Of a stretch of 64,000 nt of DNA, positions 26,681 through 40,000 are shown in pieces. The DNA lies in NCBI GenBank assembly GCA_026413225.1, contig CM048557.1, positions 16,532,871 to 16,596,870 of the forward strand, in the 5' to 3' direction. The notes beneath the pieces were generated by a model, which saw only the letters and a list, made by a program, of their open reading frames with translations, was not told where the DNA came from and ran no database searches. Numbering within the stretch: the stretch's first letter is position 1; each line of letters starts with the position of its first letter. The DNA is from Otis tarda. Its lineage: Eukaryota; Chordata; Aves; Otidiformes; Otididae. The position numbers were made by a program, and so were the translations under genes.

Positions 26681-29600
26681 TACACTTAGCTTCAGCCACC
26701 ACAAAATCATGCAACTTAGCTATACATCGTTATCCTCTAGTTTTCCTCAAGGGCCAATGGAGTAATCTGCATCTTTCCAACAGGCAATTCACCTTATCCA
26801 AACACTGGTGTCAAAATCAGATCTGTCTCTCTGGTGACTATAGAGAGAGATCACGTGCCTTTGCCTAGACATATCACTTTTAAACAGCTGAAGACAGATT
26901 ATGATAAATCACATCCTTACAATCGGTCTGAAGGTAAAGCAAGGAAAACTGGAAACAAGGAAGCTATGATTGCTGCAGTCTAGTTTCAGATTACAAACAG
27001 TCACCTTCTAAACCAGCCTGTGCTCTGGAGGCTTATCACTGAAATCTTTAAAAGCTTGTCTCTCTTTTGCTTCTCTTCTTCTCTTCCAGCCACACAAACA
27101 AACTGAAGTTGGCTTTAAAGACAATCCAAGTATCTTGAAGCCAAGCTATTAATCAGACAGCTTCACGTTTTAAGGATCCATTAAAATGTTTTAGCACAGC
27201 TCTACTGTATAGGCTGTGTGCTCTTAGCAATGCTCCACAGTACCTCAATTATTTATTTTTTTTTAACCTTAAATTAGTGCTACTCTACAGATGGTTATAG
27301 ATAAAGTAGACAAGAGATCAGCTCAGGGCAAGTCAAATTACTTTAAACAGCACCAGGGCTGGACCACAAACACAACTCACGTGTCTCAGCCACCCCCCCT
27401 GACTATTTTAAAGCATTCAAAACTCCGAAGGAGCAATGCAACACTACACAGAAGGAGATTTAGACCATACATCTCCCAAGGATTTGTAAAACACAAGTGA
27501 ATAAGTCTTCCTGTGTTTTCAGGGTATCTAGTAATCCAGGGTGTCACATAAAATAAAAGGAAAGAAGTACCCCTCTAAACTTTTGCATTTTTGTTAGCAA
27601 CAATTCTGTCATTAGCACAAAAGATTTGCAATTTTAGAATGTAAGAAACAGGGTTGATATCAATTGTTTTGGCAGAAAAACACAGAAACGTATTAGTAAC
27701 TAAAAGAGAAGTCTAAGCATTCTGCAAAATCTTATTAAAGGCAAAGTTTAGTAAATGGAATATAAGATGAATGATCCCAAGACATTATATGGGAGCAGAA
27801 AAAGCAGAAAACAATGGAGAGACTCATATAGTGCCAGTTTTATTACGGAGCTACATTTATACCCACATTTTCAAGGAGCAAATTGTCATGCGCTCCAGGC
27901 GGCCCATCCAATTGCTGCTGGAGTTGCTCAGGAACACAACCCTCAGAAATGCGCATCTGACTTTACAGCAAGTAAGCCAGACACAAATCACAGGCATTGC
28001 AGTGCTAACACAACATGCAGACAAGAAACAACATACATTTTTGATACCGAGTACAAAGTCATGCTGATTTCAAAGTTAGCCCCCAGTCAACAATCTGTCC
28101 TCACTCCACCTTTACATCATTAGCAGCTCCCCCCAGGCAGCAGATCTAGATCACTCAGTCCCCTTCCCAGCAGTGGTTTTACACAAGTGAAAAATCAGAT
28201 GACTTTGGGTCATGTGCCTGTGCTCCATGCTGGTACCTGGAAAGAACAACTTCCAATGGTCTCAAACAGCTGCTCATAACAAATGCATGAAGCCTGCATG
28301 TTATGGACTTCTCTGACTTTGTGCTCTAAACTCACAACTTAGGTGAATTATTATTTTTTTACAACAGAAGCACTGTCTTGTACTTGTTGGACCTTCTCTC
28401 TGCCTGTACTTGTATATTGTGTAATATAGCAGGGCCCTCAAACTGGGTCAGGACCTCAAGGCAACTGTCAAAATATTCAGCTACAATATACAACTAACTA
28501 TTGAAAAGAGTCAGAAAATCAACTTGAGTGTGCAAGATGCCCAGTAAAGCCAGGGTGGTACATAGAGGACTGTAAAATGGAGCAATAAGGCTACACATCT
28601 TTGAAATTAACTTCATTTGTGAAAGTCTAATTTCCAGTTTCTCCTTCTTTATCAGTATCCTTCAAACGATAAGCAGAAGAGCAGTACAGAGCACACCTAA
28701 TGTTTTCTATCCTCATTTCTATAGCATAAAAATAGCCAAGAGTTACAAAATGGGAGGAGAATCATATTTATGACAATATAATTTCTGAGTGCACAGTAAA
28801 GGGCAATGTAGTACATCTGGCACAGACTAGAAACTGTATATGGGGAGCGAGTCCAACATACAGCCATGCAGAGAAGCAGGGAAAGATACAGTAAGAATGG
28901 CACTTACCACCAAAAGCCTCAGCAGGTTCATACAAATATGCTGTGCATTTCCCTATGCGTTGTTTTAAGCATCAAGCAAATAACTGAGCCCGTTCACTAG
29001 AGGTAGTGCTATCATGCTAATATACGACAATAGAAATTTTGTTCTCTTCTCACAGGGCACATCAAAGCAGGAGCTGAATGGCTCACTGCACAAATTAACA
29101 TGCATCTATTTAAAAGAATCATTCCACATTACATCAAAAAAGCCACAGTTCAGGTTACCATTCAGGCTAGTTTAAAATGGATTTTATTTTTTCCTTCTCA
29201 GTCATGCATTGCCATTTTGAAGACAAAAACATGAGGAAGAAATCCACAAAACTATATCGTAGGATTTAAAACCAGCATACTTGCAACTACAGACTTTTTG
29301 GGCTGCTGCACCTTTACAGTTTCGGTGGCAAAACTGAAGTCTTGTAGGATGGAGATGTTTGCTTTGCTGTGCACTGGTAACAAGGAGAGAAATCTATTGC
29401 AAGGATTAACTGTTCATACTTCTGTTTTCACAGGGAAATGCAAATGGTACTAATTATGTAATTATGACTAAAGCTCATGGGTGCTGCACAAGGTTTTCCT
29501 TTTGATTTTACTCAAACATGTCAATTCCTTCCCAACAGGAAAGCATCTCCAACTCAACACAGAACAAAACCTGGGCTCACGACTTTGTGCAAGACTGAAC

Positions 29601-31055
29601 GTATCGGGTCCACTGACAATACATGAGGATTATATCATACATGAAGCAGCTGCAGTGCAGAGAGGATTAAGCATTAAAGATGCTTTTTTTTACACCTGTA
29701 GAAGACAAGAAAATATTTAAATTTTGTTCTCTTAAGTACAGGACCAAAAACACCTGACAGAAATTACTTAATGGAGAGATAGGTCTTGAGGCTCTGCACA
29801 TGGCAGTAATGTCTGCTCCATCAGAATATCAGGCATGGCAGGGAGCGACATTCATTAAGAACTTACATCCCTGCCTCTCAAAATGACAGGCATTAAATGT
29901 GTCACAGTGCTTTAACTTCATATGACCAGAACTAGACAATCACGATCTCACCACAGAGCCAGAGACTGCAGTCTCATGACCCTCTGTATGAGGTGAAACA
30001 GAACATACAAGAAAATATCTTATACTAAGTGCTTAGTAAGAGGTCGTCCATGCAAAATAAAATGGACGAAGCAGTATGTCAAAGCACATCTAGAAGGGTG
30101 CGACTCATTCAAGTGTCCCTGGGGACCATACGGTGCCATGGCCTTTTGCACCCATGTAATTCTGGGTGTAAATCATTACTATTTCAAATTTGCATACATT
30201 TTAAACTGATATAAATGATTATACAATGAAAAGGAGGGGACAGTTGCAATTCATTCTGACCTAGAACATTACATCCAAGATCTAGAATTGAAGGCCATCT
30301 TCAGCACAGGCCTAGGAAAAATAACTGACAATAAAAAGTTCACTGATGAACGCAGAAGCAAGAATCTGACAAAACCCTCAAACGGCATTACAATACTACA
30401 TGTAGCTTTCAAAGCACTAAGCAAATCATAGAGCAGAAGGTACAGACGGCAAGATGAGCAGCAGCATGCAGGTGAAATGGTGCTTCCTCCTACTTTGTTG
30501 GCTGAAGTCAGAAACAAGAGACACCATTGGGCCCTCAGGAACTGTCTCCTCAAGAAACAGCAGCTGGTTTAGAAAAGAATAGTTTGGAAATGCTTTGGTG
30601 CTTAACACATTTTATACAGCAACTTTTTGTATCAGACATTGGCCTATTTACAAGTACATAGTTTTAAGGCAATCATGCAGACCAGGCTATATATATGGCT
30701 TATAAAAACCACTTATAATACAACAAAAGGTAAAACTATATTCCATATGGTCACATTTGCCTACAGTTTCTTCTTATGTGACTGCTATTCTCTTCCCCTG
30801 AAGGGCTGTCTGCACTGAACAAAAGCGAGTGTTTTGTTCTGGGGATTGTTTCTGAAGGTGTCCTTTTCCACAGAACTTGATTCTTTAACTCAGAATCAAG
30901 AAGTGAAATGTGTAAACTTTCCATATGGACATCTCTAAAATAGCTTTATGTTTAAATGGGCTTTAGTTTGGACTTTTCCCCTTTCATTTTCCATTATCAG
31001 TTGCAAGGCTGCAATTTTGGTCATTTCAACACACATGATATGAATGTGCATTATT

Positions 31056-32792
31056 GTTGAGTGAAGTCTAAAAAAACAGCTTGTTGATATTAATCAAGTG
31101 AGGGCTTTTTTTCCACGTGCTTAACAAGTAATCTGAAGTGCAGTCCAGAAGTCATATGCTAAAGTGTTAGAAATGCAAAGAGAAAAATCAAGGAAACAAG
31201 TGGTTACAGTTTCTCAGTTTCATTCTTACTGATTGAAATAGTAGATTTTCCTCACAGCTACACATTGCCTCAGAACAAAAGTAGTTGCAACTCAGCAGTG
31301 ACATTATTAGGATGCCTTACTTTGCAAAGTTTCAAGTTGTAATCTTAGCTTAACACAATGGCTCAGATGATGGCTCCCCTGCAAGTGTCACAGTGCAGTT
31401 TTAACAGTGACAGCACTGTAGTACATGTGTACCTGTGAGAGCTTTAAAATACCTGGCTTGATACAAGCTATAGCATAGCTGTAGTCAGAGAGAGTTCAGG
31501 ATGAAGTAACCCTCCCTTCTGGGCAGGATTTGTGGATTACGTTTACTCTGTGCTGCAATTGTTGTACTTGAGTTAACTTACTTGTATCTGGTTCAAGTGT
31601 GCCTATACCACACCGTACTGTAGTGCAAGTGCACATCCAATAAAACTCCTATGGGTCATAAGCCTTGTCTGCCTGTCTCAGTTTTTGCACCTGTTGTTAT
31701 AGGGAACCTTATACTTGCCACTGTGTTGGGGTCTAAATGGGTTAACTCAATATCTACTCAGATACAACAATGGCTGGGTCATTCAAGCACCTAGAAAAAG
31801 AGCAAAAAGTCAATGACTTGGTACCATCCCCGCTTTAGCACTGCTGCCACGTAAAACCACCATTCCCCTCCATCTCATTTAACATAGGCCTGTGAACTAA
31901 CGGCATCCCTTTCAAAGAAGAAAAGAGAGATAGTTGATAGAGCTGTGACAAAAGATGAAAGCAAGGAAAAAAAAATAATCATCCCACAATTCAGACTTCA
32001 CAGACAGAGCTTCAAGTGTGGGCACCAAAGGCAATTCACGTTTGCTCAAAGGGGCAGATGAAACACAACGTTTATATCTGGAGTTGACTCTGCAGGGTTG
32101 GGCTTGTGTTAATTTTCAATTGCAAGTGAAACAGCAGCTGAATATTGAAGAAAAATACTTAAAAAAAAATCAAACAAACTGCAAAGTAATACCACCACAT
32201 ACTGCACGCGCAGTCCCATCTACATGGCTAAGCCATTTCTCCAATTTCAGAGAGCTTTTTCAGGGTCTACTGTAAAGCAGAACCCAAGTGTTCTAGTTCT
32301 TCCCATTTCTTAAAGGGTTACAAAAAGATTGGAAACTTTAGCCATATCACCCAGTCAGGAAACTTATGCAATGTAATGAGTCAAATAATGTTTACCAGAG
32401 GGGAGAGACAAATTTCCTTTCCTTTCCCAGGTAACCGTTAGCTGGGAAGACCAGGACCTTAGGAATAACACCTCTAGTATTTTAGCTGTACTTTTAAAGC
32501 AATATATTATGTTTTAGTAAGTGTTCTGGAAAAAAAAATAAGCACACGGTCAATACTGGATATACAAGAAGTAATGGGAGAATAGGCTTGGTCAGGTATA
32601 ATTAAAAAATAAGCTTCACATCATAAGAATTAGAAACAATCAAGATAAGAATCAAAGCAGACGGCTTCAAAAAAAGAAGTGTCCAGAAGGCAGGATTGTA
32701 TCTGTTTCTCCAAATATCAGTTCAAAATCATATATGACTGTTGAGTAAAGTCTGGAGGAATTGCTTGTTGATATTAAGCAAAGGAAGAGTTC
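31056..32792 (+). repeat. Pair of diverged direct repeats of about 52 bases, 1.68 kb apart
   Basis: The segments at 31056-31107 and 32740-32791 align without gaps. Both start GTTGAGT and carry CTTGTTGATATTAA at the same offset of 24 bases. By eye about 39 of 52 positions agree. They may be two copies of one old dispersed element or an old local duplication; I cannot name a family. Confidence 0.5.
31650..31755 (+). repeat. MIR-like SINE tail fragment
   Basis: TGCCTGTCTCAGTTTTTGCA, followed by CTGTTGTTATAGGGAACCTT, then ACTTGCCACTGTGTTGGGG and GGGTTAACTCAAT, follows the MIR order ('cctcagtttccccatctgtaaaatagggataat...acttacctcacaggggtgttgtgagg...'). It is diverged, with approximate ends. Confidence 0.5.
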
Positions 32793-33895
32793 TGCCATCA
32801 ATATCTGTTAAAAGCAGTGACTAGTTTGCTTAGATAAAGACAAATTTTGACATACATACTTTTCTGGTGCAAAACAGAGATTCTGGGCAACGTGTAAAAC
32901 ACAGCTTGCTAACTTCTACCTTTCTATATCCACATGAACAAATTTCACCCTATTCTCCTTTACTTTTATTCACTGACCTAGTTAATTACAAACCCATAGT
33001 TCCTGTAAGAAAACAGTTGTTGAGTTTCAATACTGAGATGGCAAAAAACAAGCACTTCAAACAAAACAAAAAGAAACCCTAGCCCTGAAATGGAATGGAG
33101 TACGTACGGGTGTGCAAACACACCTTTAACAAACTCAGGTCTCGTAATCGGGGAACAACCCTACTGCAGCACAGCTTCTCCACATTTCTACCTTCAGTCT
33201 CCTTTGCTGGTTCGATGTCCGTACACTTACTCTTCACATCACTCCTGCCTAATCTTCCCTAGAAGTTTGGGATGCCACTGGGTGTCAAGTGACACCATCT
33301 GAGTTGTTCTGATTAAGAAAGGCAAACAACATCCCTGCTGCCTATGGTTTAAGGTACATTTTGGGGACACCTCACCACTTTGCTGTAAGATGCATTTAAA
33401 TTCTGAATTGAAGGCAGCTCCTTAAGTGGAGGGAATGTATCAAGTCAGTCCTTGGAAGAAGGCAAGCACAAAAGATCATCCGCAGGTGAAAATCTTCTGC
33501 AATTAATACAGCAGAGATGTTTTCTGAAAGTTTCTGCTCTAATACATGTTTCTGGACCCTGGCAAAATTGTCATAGTGAAAAAGCATTTATGCATCAGGT
33601 GCAGGGATCTGAGATTGGAAAGTAAAATCTGTCTTTGGCACAGCGACAGGAAGAACAGCTGATGGACAGAGGGATTCAGAGGCACCATGCCAGCTCCAGA
33701 AGGTCAGAGGAACAGGATGGACAATGCAAGCTGGGTCCCTGAGATGTCGTTTGGCACTATCCCATCTGATCCTCTGTATATACTCAGGGAGAAGAGGAAA
33801 CTAGCTGGAATCAAGACAGAAATATCTGGCACTATTTTGGAAGGACTGTATCTGCCAGACACCTGAGATAACAAAGTAGTCTTCAGAATGAAAAA

Positions 33896-33925
33896 GAAAC
33901 AAAACAAAACAAAACAAAAAACCCC
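33896..33925. repeat. AAAAC-type simple repeat
   Basis: Repeated AAAAC units lie between an A-rich start and a CCCCAAACC end. Similar A/C-rich runs occur at 40046-40085 and 51272-51290. I see no SINE body attached. Confidence 0.8.
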
Positions 33926-36900
33926 AAACCAAACCCACAACTCTGTCTCTGAAAGAATACTTGACTAATTTAAGAATTCAAAAGCTTTGTTCTCCTTGCT
34001 TTGGAGGAAATGGAAATAATGGAAATATGAGGTCTTCTTCATGCACTGGCCTCACTGTTCTTTGCTGTGTCCATGGAGAAAGCCAGCTTCTTCCATCTTA
34101 TAGTTGGCACTAGACTAATCACAGAGTAGGAGCAGCTATAGAAAGCAACCTAGACAGAAAGCTAGACAGAAAAGAATTAGTTAGAATTTAAGGCCACATT
34201 TGGCACTACGACAAATATTTATCATTACTCTCAAAGAAAAAGTAATAGCATGAAAGCCTGTTAAGTTATGGATAATATTACTGAGAAAGTAGTGTAAAAG
34301 ACTAAAACCAAATCAGCCCAAACTTATGGTGAAACAGCAAGCTTTAGTTTGCAGCAAGAAAAGCAATACACAATATGCATGCATGTCCACAGAATTATAT
34401 ATATAACATTGAAACAAATGAATGCTATACAAAGTAGTTCTAGCTAACCTGCAATATAAATATGAGAGAAGCTGAATTTATTCTTTAAATGGCTGGAAAA
34501 CAGAAAACCAAATATGAAGACAACAAAGTCAGATAATGTTGAGATGTTTCCTTAAATAACTTTAAAACGGTTTTTCTCTGACTCTGCTTCAAAGGTCTTG
34601 TGATATCGTAAAGCCTGCTGAATACCAATAATGAAAATATTTCTTGTACAGTACAGCCAAGAGATCTTTCGTCTTCAAGATCACTGACTAACAGAACTGT
34701 CTATTCATGGGTGAGCCAAAATGCCACTCTCTTGACTCTGGAGGCTTCTTAAATCTACCCAGGAATAGGTGAAGCAAGAATAAGAATTTTAAGTGTCCAA
34801 TCAACTTTGCAGAAGTGACTCATGTTCCCAAATCATTCAAACATTTAAAAATGCCATCTTTCCCCAAATGAGAGCCTCTTTTTTTTTTTTGTGATTATCA
34901 GCATTTTAAAGCTTTCTGTATAACTTTTGATACAGAAAGGTTAAAAATAAAGACCATAATCTTTATTTTAAAATACTACAAATGATATAAGAATCAATCA
35001 GGTCAAGGTATTTTAGGATGATCACAGTCAACAATTGTCTTTATCAATTTATTGTTCAGAAAAGAGAGTAAAAAGAATTACAACACAATTTACAATACTA
35101 CACTTGATGTTTGGGTTTGTACATTATTTGTATATGCTTGCATCTCACTCCATCACCCTTACAGCCAGTAATGCCCGCCTCAGGCCTAGCTAGCTTTTGC
35201 AGAACTCTCTGCTTAACAGATTTCATGCTTTTGGACCTTGCAGTAGTAGCAACACACAATGCGATTTCCTCTTCTGCACGCATCCCTCTGCAGACGATCA
35301 CATTGATTTGGAGTCCCTCAGTTTCTGGAAGTGGGATTCAATTTGTCTAAGCCCAAAACACCTATGGTGCATCTGCTTACATTTATGTACATATGTATAC
35401 AGGGATCCACCCTTCACCTAAGCACCTAACTAATTTCATACTCCAGAGACAAACAGGCACTTTCAGAGTGGAGTTCATATCATCCAAGGCAAATATCTGA
35501 AATCAAAATAATCCTTGTACCACCCTCTTACCCATCTTTTCCTCTCCATTGCCTATAGATACCTAACTAGCTCAGACATAGTTTAAAGTTAAAGCAGACA
35601 AATTTTGCCTTAGCTGCCCAGTCCAAGTTGCTTTACAAACTTGTTTTCAGAAGACATTGAGGTTTCTGAAAAATCAGATACTTCAAAGGCAAAATCAGAA
35701 ACCCACTGAGATTTCAAGTGCCCCCAAGATCTTTAAACATTTTGGAGAATTTAGATGTAAACTAATCTTCCAAAATGCCATGTATTCACAGACAACTTAT
35801 AATGTCGTTCAGTTAACAGAAACTTCTACAGCATGATGATGAGCACTGCATTAGGCGCCATTTCAGGAAACACCATGCTCTATAGTTTTACAGCGTCTTT
35901 GGTATCTAGTTGGTTCAAATACACACTATAGCAAATGAAAAGACACAAAGTCTTGATTCCAAGGCAGTTAAGTTGTGTATGATTAAATTCAAAGGGGATC
36001 ATAAGTTCATTCAGCTACTCGATGGATTAAGTTTGTTCCCAATTTTTGCATGATCATGCCTATTACTATGGAAGAAGAACATTACACTTCAGTAATTTCT
36101 TAGGAAAAAGGAATTATTTTTATGTCTAAGTAGTAACCCTTTATTATTTACAATGGTCTTTAAATCACTGTGTTGAAATATGGTTCCATTAATGTCAGCA
36201 GCTCCCATTTTCAACACCTTCTCTCCTAGCCAATGTGTCTTGCTGAAAGGTTGCTGATGGAACTTTTACTTTGCAGCATGAAAGGCTATCCTTTTCAGAA
36301 ATTTCTTAGGAGATCCTACTAATTAATTAGTCTACAGTTCCCATACCACTTTATTGTATTCTTTTTTTAATTAGCTTGGTGGGTGTTTTTTGTTTGGCTG
36401 AGTGTTTTTGTTTGTTTTACAAAGCTCCCAAAGCTCTTACAGGCAGAAATATTTCTTGCTCTCTCTGCAAGAGATGCTTTTTGGATGTTTTTGCTACTGA
36501 AATTTTTTCTTGGCTCTCCAGAGGACAATTAAACAACAACAACTTTGTATTCACTCCATAGCATAATTCTACTTTTGAAGATTTAATTTGACTAACCTAA
36601 TATTGACCACAACCTTTTATCCCCAAGGCAATATAAGTCAAGTTCAGCCTCATGTCAGCATGCACTGGCTACACCCAAGTCCCAAGAGGTGCAAAAACTA
36701 CTTAGCCAACAACGTGTTTAGGTAACCAGTTCTCCTTTAAGCTGCCTACATGGATGGATTACCAACTGGTAATGAGCAAAGGTCTTAACAGGATTTAAGC
36801 AGTGAAGGCAAGCTTTGATGGGAATGGCAATGGGACCAATTGCATCTCCTTGAAACGAGAAAAGAGGCCACGAGAAAAAAAGTTTGACTGTAGTTGAGAG

Positions 36901-37000
36901 CAAAAACTTAAGTCATGACTATTTCCTTCATTTCCAGCTATCAGTTTCCATTACTAGTGCTTTGCTCCTCTTAGTCCTGTGACTCTAAATCTTCTCATTA

Positions 37001-40000
37001 AAGAGGGAGAAATATCCCACACAAAGCTAAAATATAATCCTCCTTCCTGAGCTCTGAGGGATCTGGTCAGATCCTCCCTCTCAACAAATGGCTGAAACCA
37101 TCACAAGAAGAAGCAGGCAGCAGGGAACTAAGCCTCGGAGTGCTGCCTGCACTGGCCAAAGGCTACTCACAGACTCTGCTGCTTCTACATTTTCCCACCT
37201 TGTCTTGACTATTTTAGCTATTTATATTTTAATCTCTTTAGGCCAGAGAACATCCTTCACTGCCTCCCCTACTACATGGTCTGACCTCACCTTGAGTCCA
37301 TGGATGTTGTGTAATGAAAATACATAAGTTAAAAACTCTAAACATCTCTGTTTTATTTAACCATCCATGGGATTAGATTCACATTGCTCTGTAAGTCTGG
37401 AACTTAGGAAAAAAAAAGTGAAAAAACTCCCTGCAGTGAAGGCATTATTGGGTCCTGAAATTTTGGCTCATCTGTATATTTAGAACATACTTGAAAAATC
37501 AACATTCAAATTTAACATAAGATGAGACATCATGCACTTACTTAACTGTCCTTTCTCACATGGTGACTGATATGAAATAAACCCATCCTACTTTGTTCAG
37601 TCATAAAAAGAACCCAGGGAAGGGAATCGTGAGGGTAAGGACGACTTCTTATAGGCCTGCTTTACAGAGAGATTCCATAGGCAAATGCTACTCAGTGCTT
37701 TGTTTCCCTGTCTATAGACAAGAGACATTTGTCTATCCCAGAAAAGATTTTAAAAGTTATGTTAGTAGAATTTTATAGCAGTAATTCATATAAAATTCTT
37801 AAATTAATGGCCATATAGGAAAGAGAAAAGAAAATAATACGTAATGAAAGCAGAATTCAGTTAAGTAAGTTCAATACAGAGAGGCCATGTTAAAAGCCAT
37901 TTTAGGGTTCCTGAATGTATATGAAATCTGTTGAGAAAAAAACCTATTCCTAAGAGTCAGCGTTGATTTCAACATTTGTGCTCTACAGATCCTGAGGATT
38001 AACTTAAGCACTGAATTCTGGAGTCAGGAGGACAACAGCATTCTCTGAGCGGGACATTTCTGTCTGTATGGTGGGGTATGACTCAGGGCTTTAAAAGGTA
38101 ACTTAGTCCCTCTTTTCCTGGAGCTGAGAGATGCTATGAACCAAAATTCTTTTTAGTTCATTTTGGTACTTATTTCTTATCTCCCATTTTCTGCATTCAG
38201 TACCTTTTTTCTCCCCAAAATATGTCTTTTGTCTCCTTTCCATGCTGTACTCATCCACAAAGCATTTCTGCAGACCTCTGCATGAAGACAGCATTAGCTG
38301 CAAGGATATCAGAGCAACCTAGAATTTGCTCTGTACCTGCACACCAGTACTGTCTCTTTCAATCTTTCTCTGCCAATAAAGGATTTTATGGAATTGCAGG
38401 TGGTTTACTTTCTGTGCAGGAGGCTAAGAGCTGCACCATGTAACTATGGCAACAACTACTGTGAAAGCTCTCGATTTTTATTGACATGCCTCACATAACC
38501 TCATGGAAAAATTTATACAAATGGAGAAAAAGAAAATTAAGTACCTTGAAGACCGAAGGAAAACATTGCGGTGAGGTACATTTTCATGCATTGCCTAAAT
38601 ACTTGCCCCATAGCAATTTGCTTCTTTTATTGTATAGTGGTAAGATTAAAATAATATTTTAAAATGCACAGTTTAAACAGTAATTTAAGCCTCCACAACG
38701 CCAAAACAGAAGACATGCATGCAATCAGCTCAGAAAACACTGTAGCACATTGTTGTTTTTGACAAAGATTCATCACTGGGAAACTGACACTACACAAACA
38801 GAGAGAAGAAATAAAGTGCACACATTTTTTTCACAGAGAGTAATAAACATTTGCATGGGGATATACTGAATTATTTATCTCTTACAGACAAGACAAAAGA
38901 TGCATCTTTCTAAAAGATATTTCTTTATCCAAATGATACACTTCTAAAACGAGTTTCCTGTTCTCACAGCAGCTGAGAACTGTGTGAAAATAACACTGAG
39001 ATGCTCTGTCCAACTCTTAGGAATCTATGACTTGATAGACAAGTTTGACATTCCAAATCCAATAAAACAGTATCAAGCTTGCCACTGAATATGAATATGC
39101 TGCAGTCTGAAATGGCCTCAAGTATCCTGGAAAGCTACCAAATCACTTACGTGGAGCTTGAAAATGCCATCTCTAAATGTGCTTCCAAGGCCATGGTCCA
39201 CAGTGCTGGAAAACTGGTCCTTGCTAATGGTCACCATTTATAGCCTTAACCTTTACTACATTACTTCAGTTCTCTCCAATGGCTCAAACAATATGAAGCA
39301 AAAATAATTCCAAGGATTTTAACAATAACCAATAGACCAAGAACTATTCCTGCTAAAATCTTGACCTTATTGACAAAGTACATTTGCATGCTCACAGGAA
39401 TAGCCAGTTTTGCAGTCAATGAATCAGACAAAAACGCTTCACCCACGTAGCCAGTTATTTCCCACTTTCAGCTCTGCTGATATGATTTATTTCTCTAAAA
39501 AAAAGCACAATAATCCCAACCGCTTTTTTATTTTAATGCTCATCCAAACCCAAAAATATTTAATAGCAAGGTTTAGGGAAAACTACTGAGCTGTTAATAT
39601 AGCTCTTCTGAATCTAATATTCTTGCAGTACACAATGCAATCTAGGCTGGCTGGAAAGGATGGAAATGATGTGTTGCTATGGAAACAGGAAGGTACATGT
39701 TTGGGTTGCTCATCCTTGAAGAGCTGCCCCACCGATACCTTTAAAGTCTCCTAATAAAATTTTAATCAATAATCAGAATAAAGTGAATTTCACCTCCTGT
39801 TTGACACCAGAATCTTGCTTCAGACATTGTCAAGCTCTTTTAATGTTTCCTGCATCCAACTCTGCCCTACAACATTAAGAATGAATTTATGTACAAACAA
39901 AAATGTCAACATGTGCTTATCTAGTTCAGCTACTTAAAATTATTATTCCACCCAGCAATAGATACCAGCTTCCCAATTTAAAATCTTGTCCATGTAGGAA

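Larger units (their letters stand above)
23154..37000 (-). other. SERGEF: SERGEF intron, first part (nearest the last exon)
   Basis: I searched the - strand for the expected preceding propeller blocks (for example the WGRADYGQLG and CGSEHNLA type motifs) and did not see them. The stretch is therefore read as intron. It holds an ATTAGTAT-type tandem at 24233-24274, possible MIR pieces near 26555 and 31650, a diverged pair of short direct repeats (31056 and 32740), and an AAAAC-type run at 33896-33925. Open frames reach 122 codons at most (27755-28123) and show no domain. Confidence 0.6.

Noticed and set aside
27755-28123. 122-codon frame, with a TATAAA-like and AATAAA-like pair on the - strand near 27839-27861 recalling a solo LTR
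   Set aside because: No paired terminal repeat, target duplication or viral gene piece was found. The two short motifs alone are common by chance in AT-rich DNA.
28904-28960. GTAAGTG donor on the - strand after GAGGCTTTTGGTG, phase-compatible with the SERGEF last exon
   Set aside because: The upstream frame closes within about 22 codons, there is no usable acceptor, and the residues do not resemble the conserved SERGEF repeat that should precede the last exon.
35098-35301. 67-codon - strand frame rich in basic residues
   Set aside because: It has no homology that I recognise and no convincing splice sites at its ends.
39153-39230. Exon-like stretch on the - strand ending in CAC|GTAAGTG, reading SKDQFSSTVDHGLGSTFR
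   Set aside because: The possible acceptor lacks a pyrimidine tract, and the peptide matches neither SERGEF nor any family I know.
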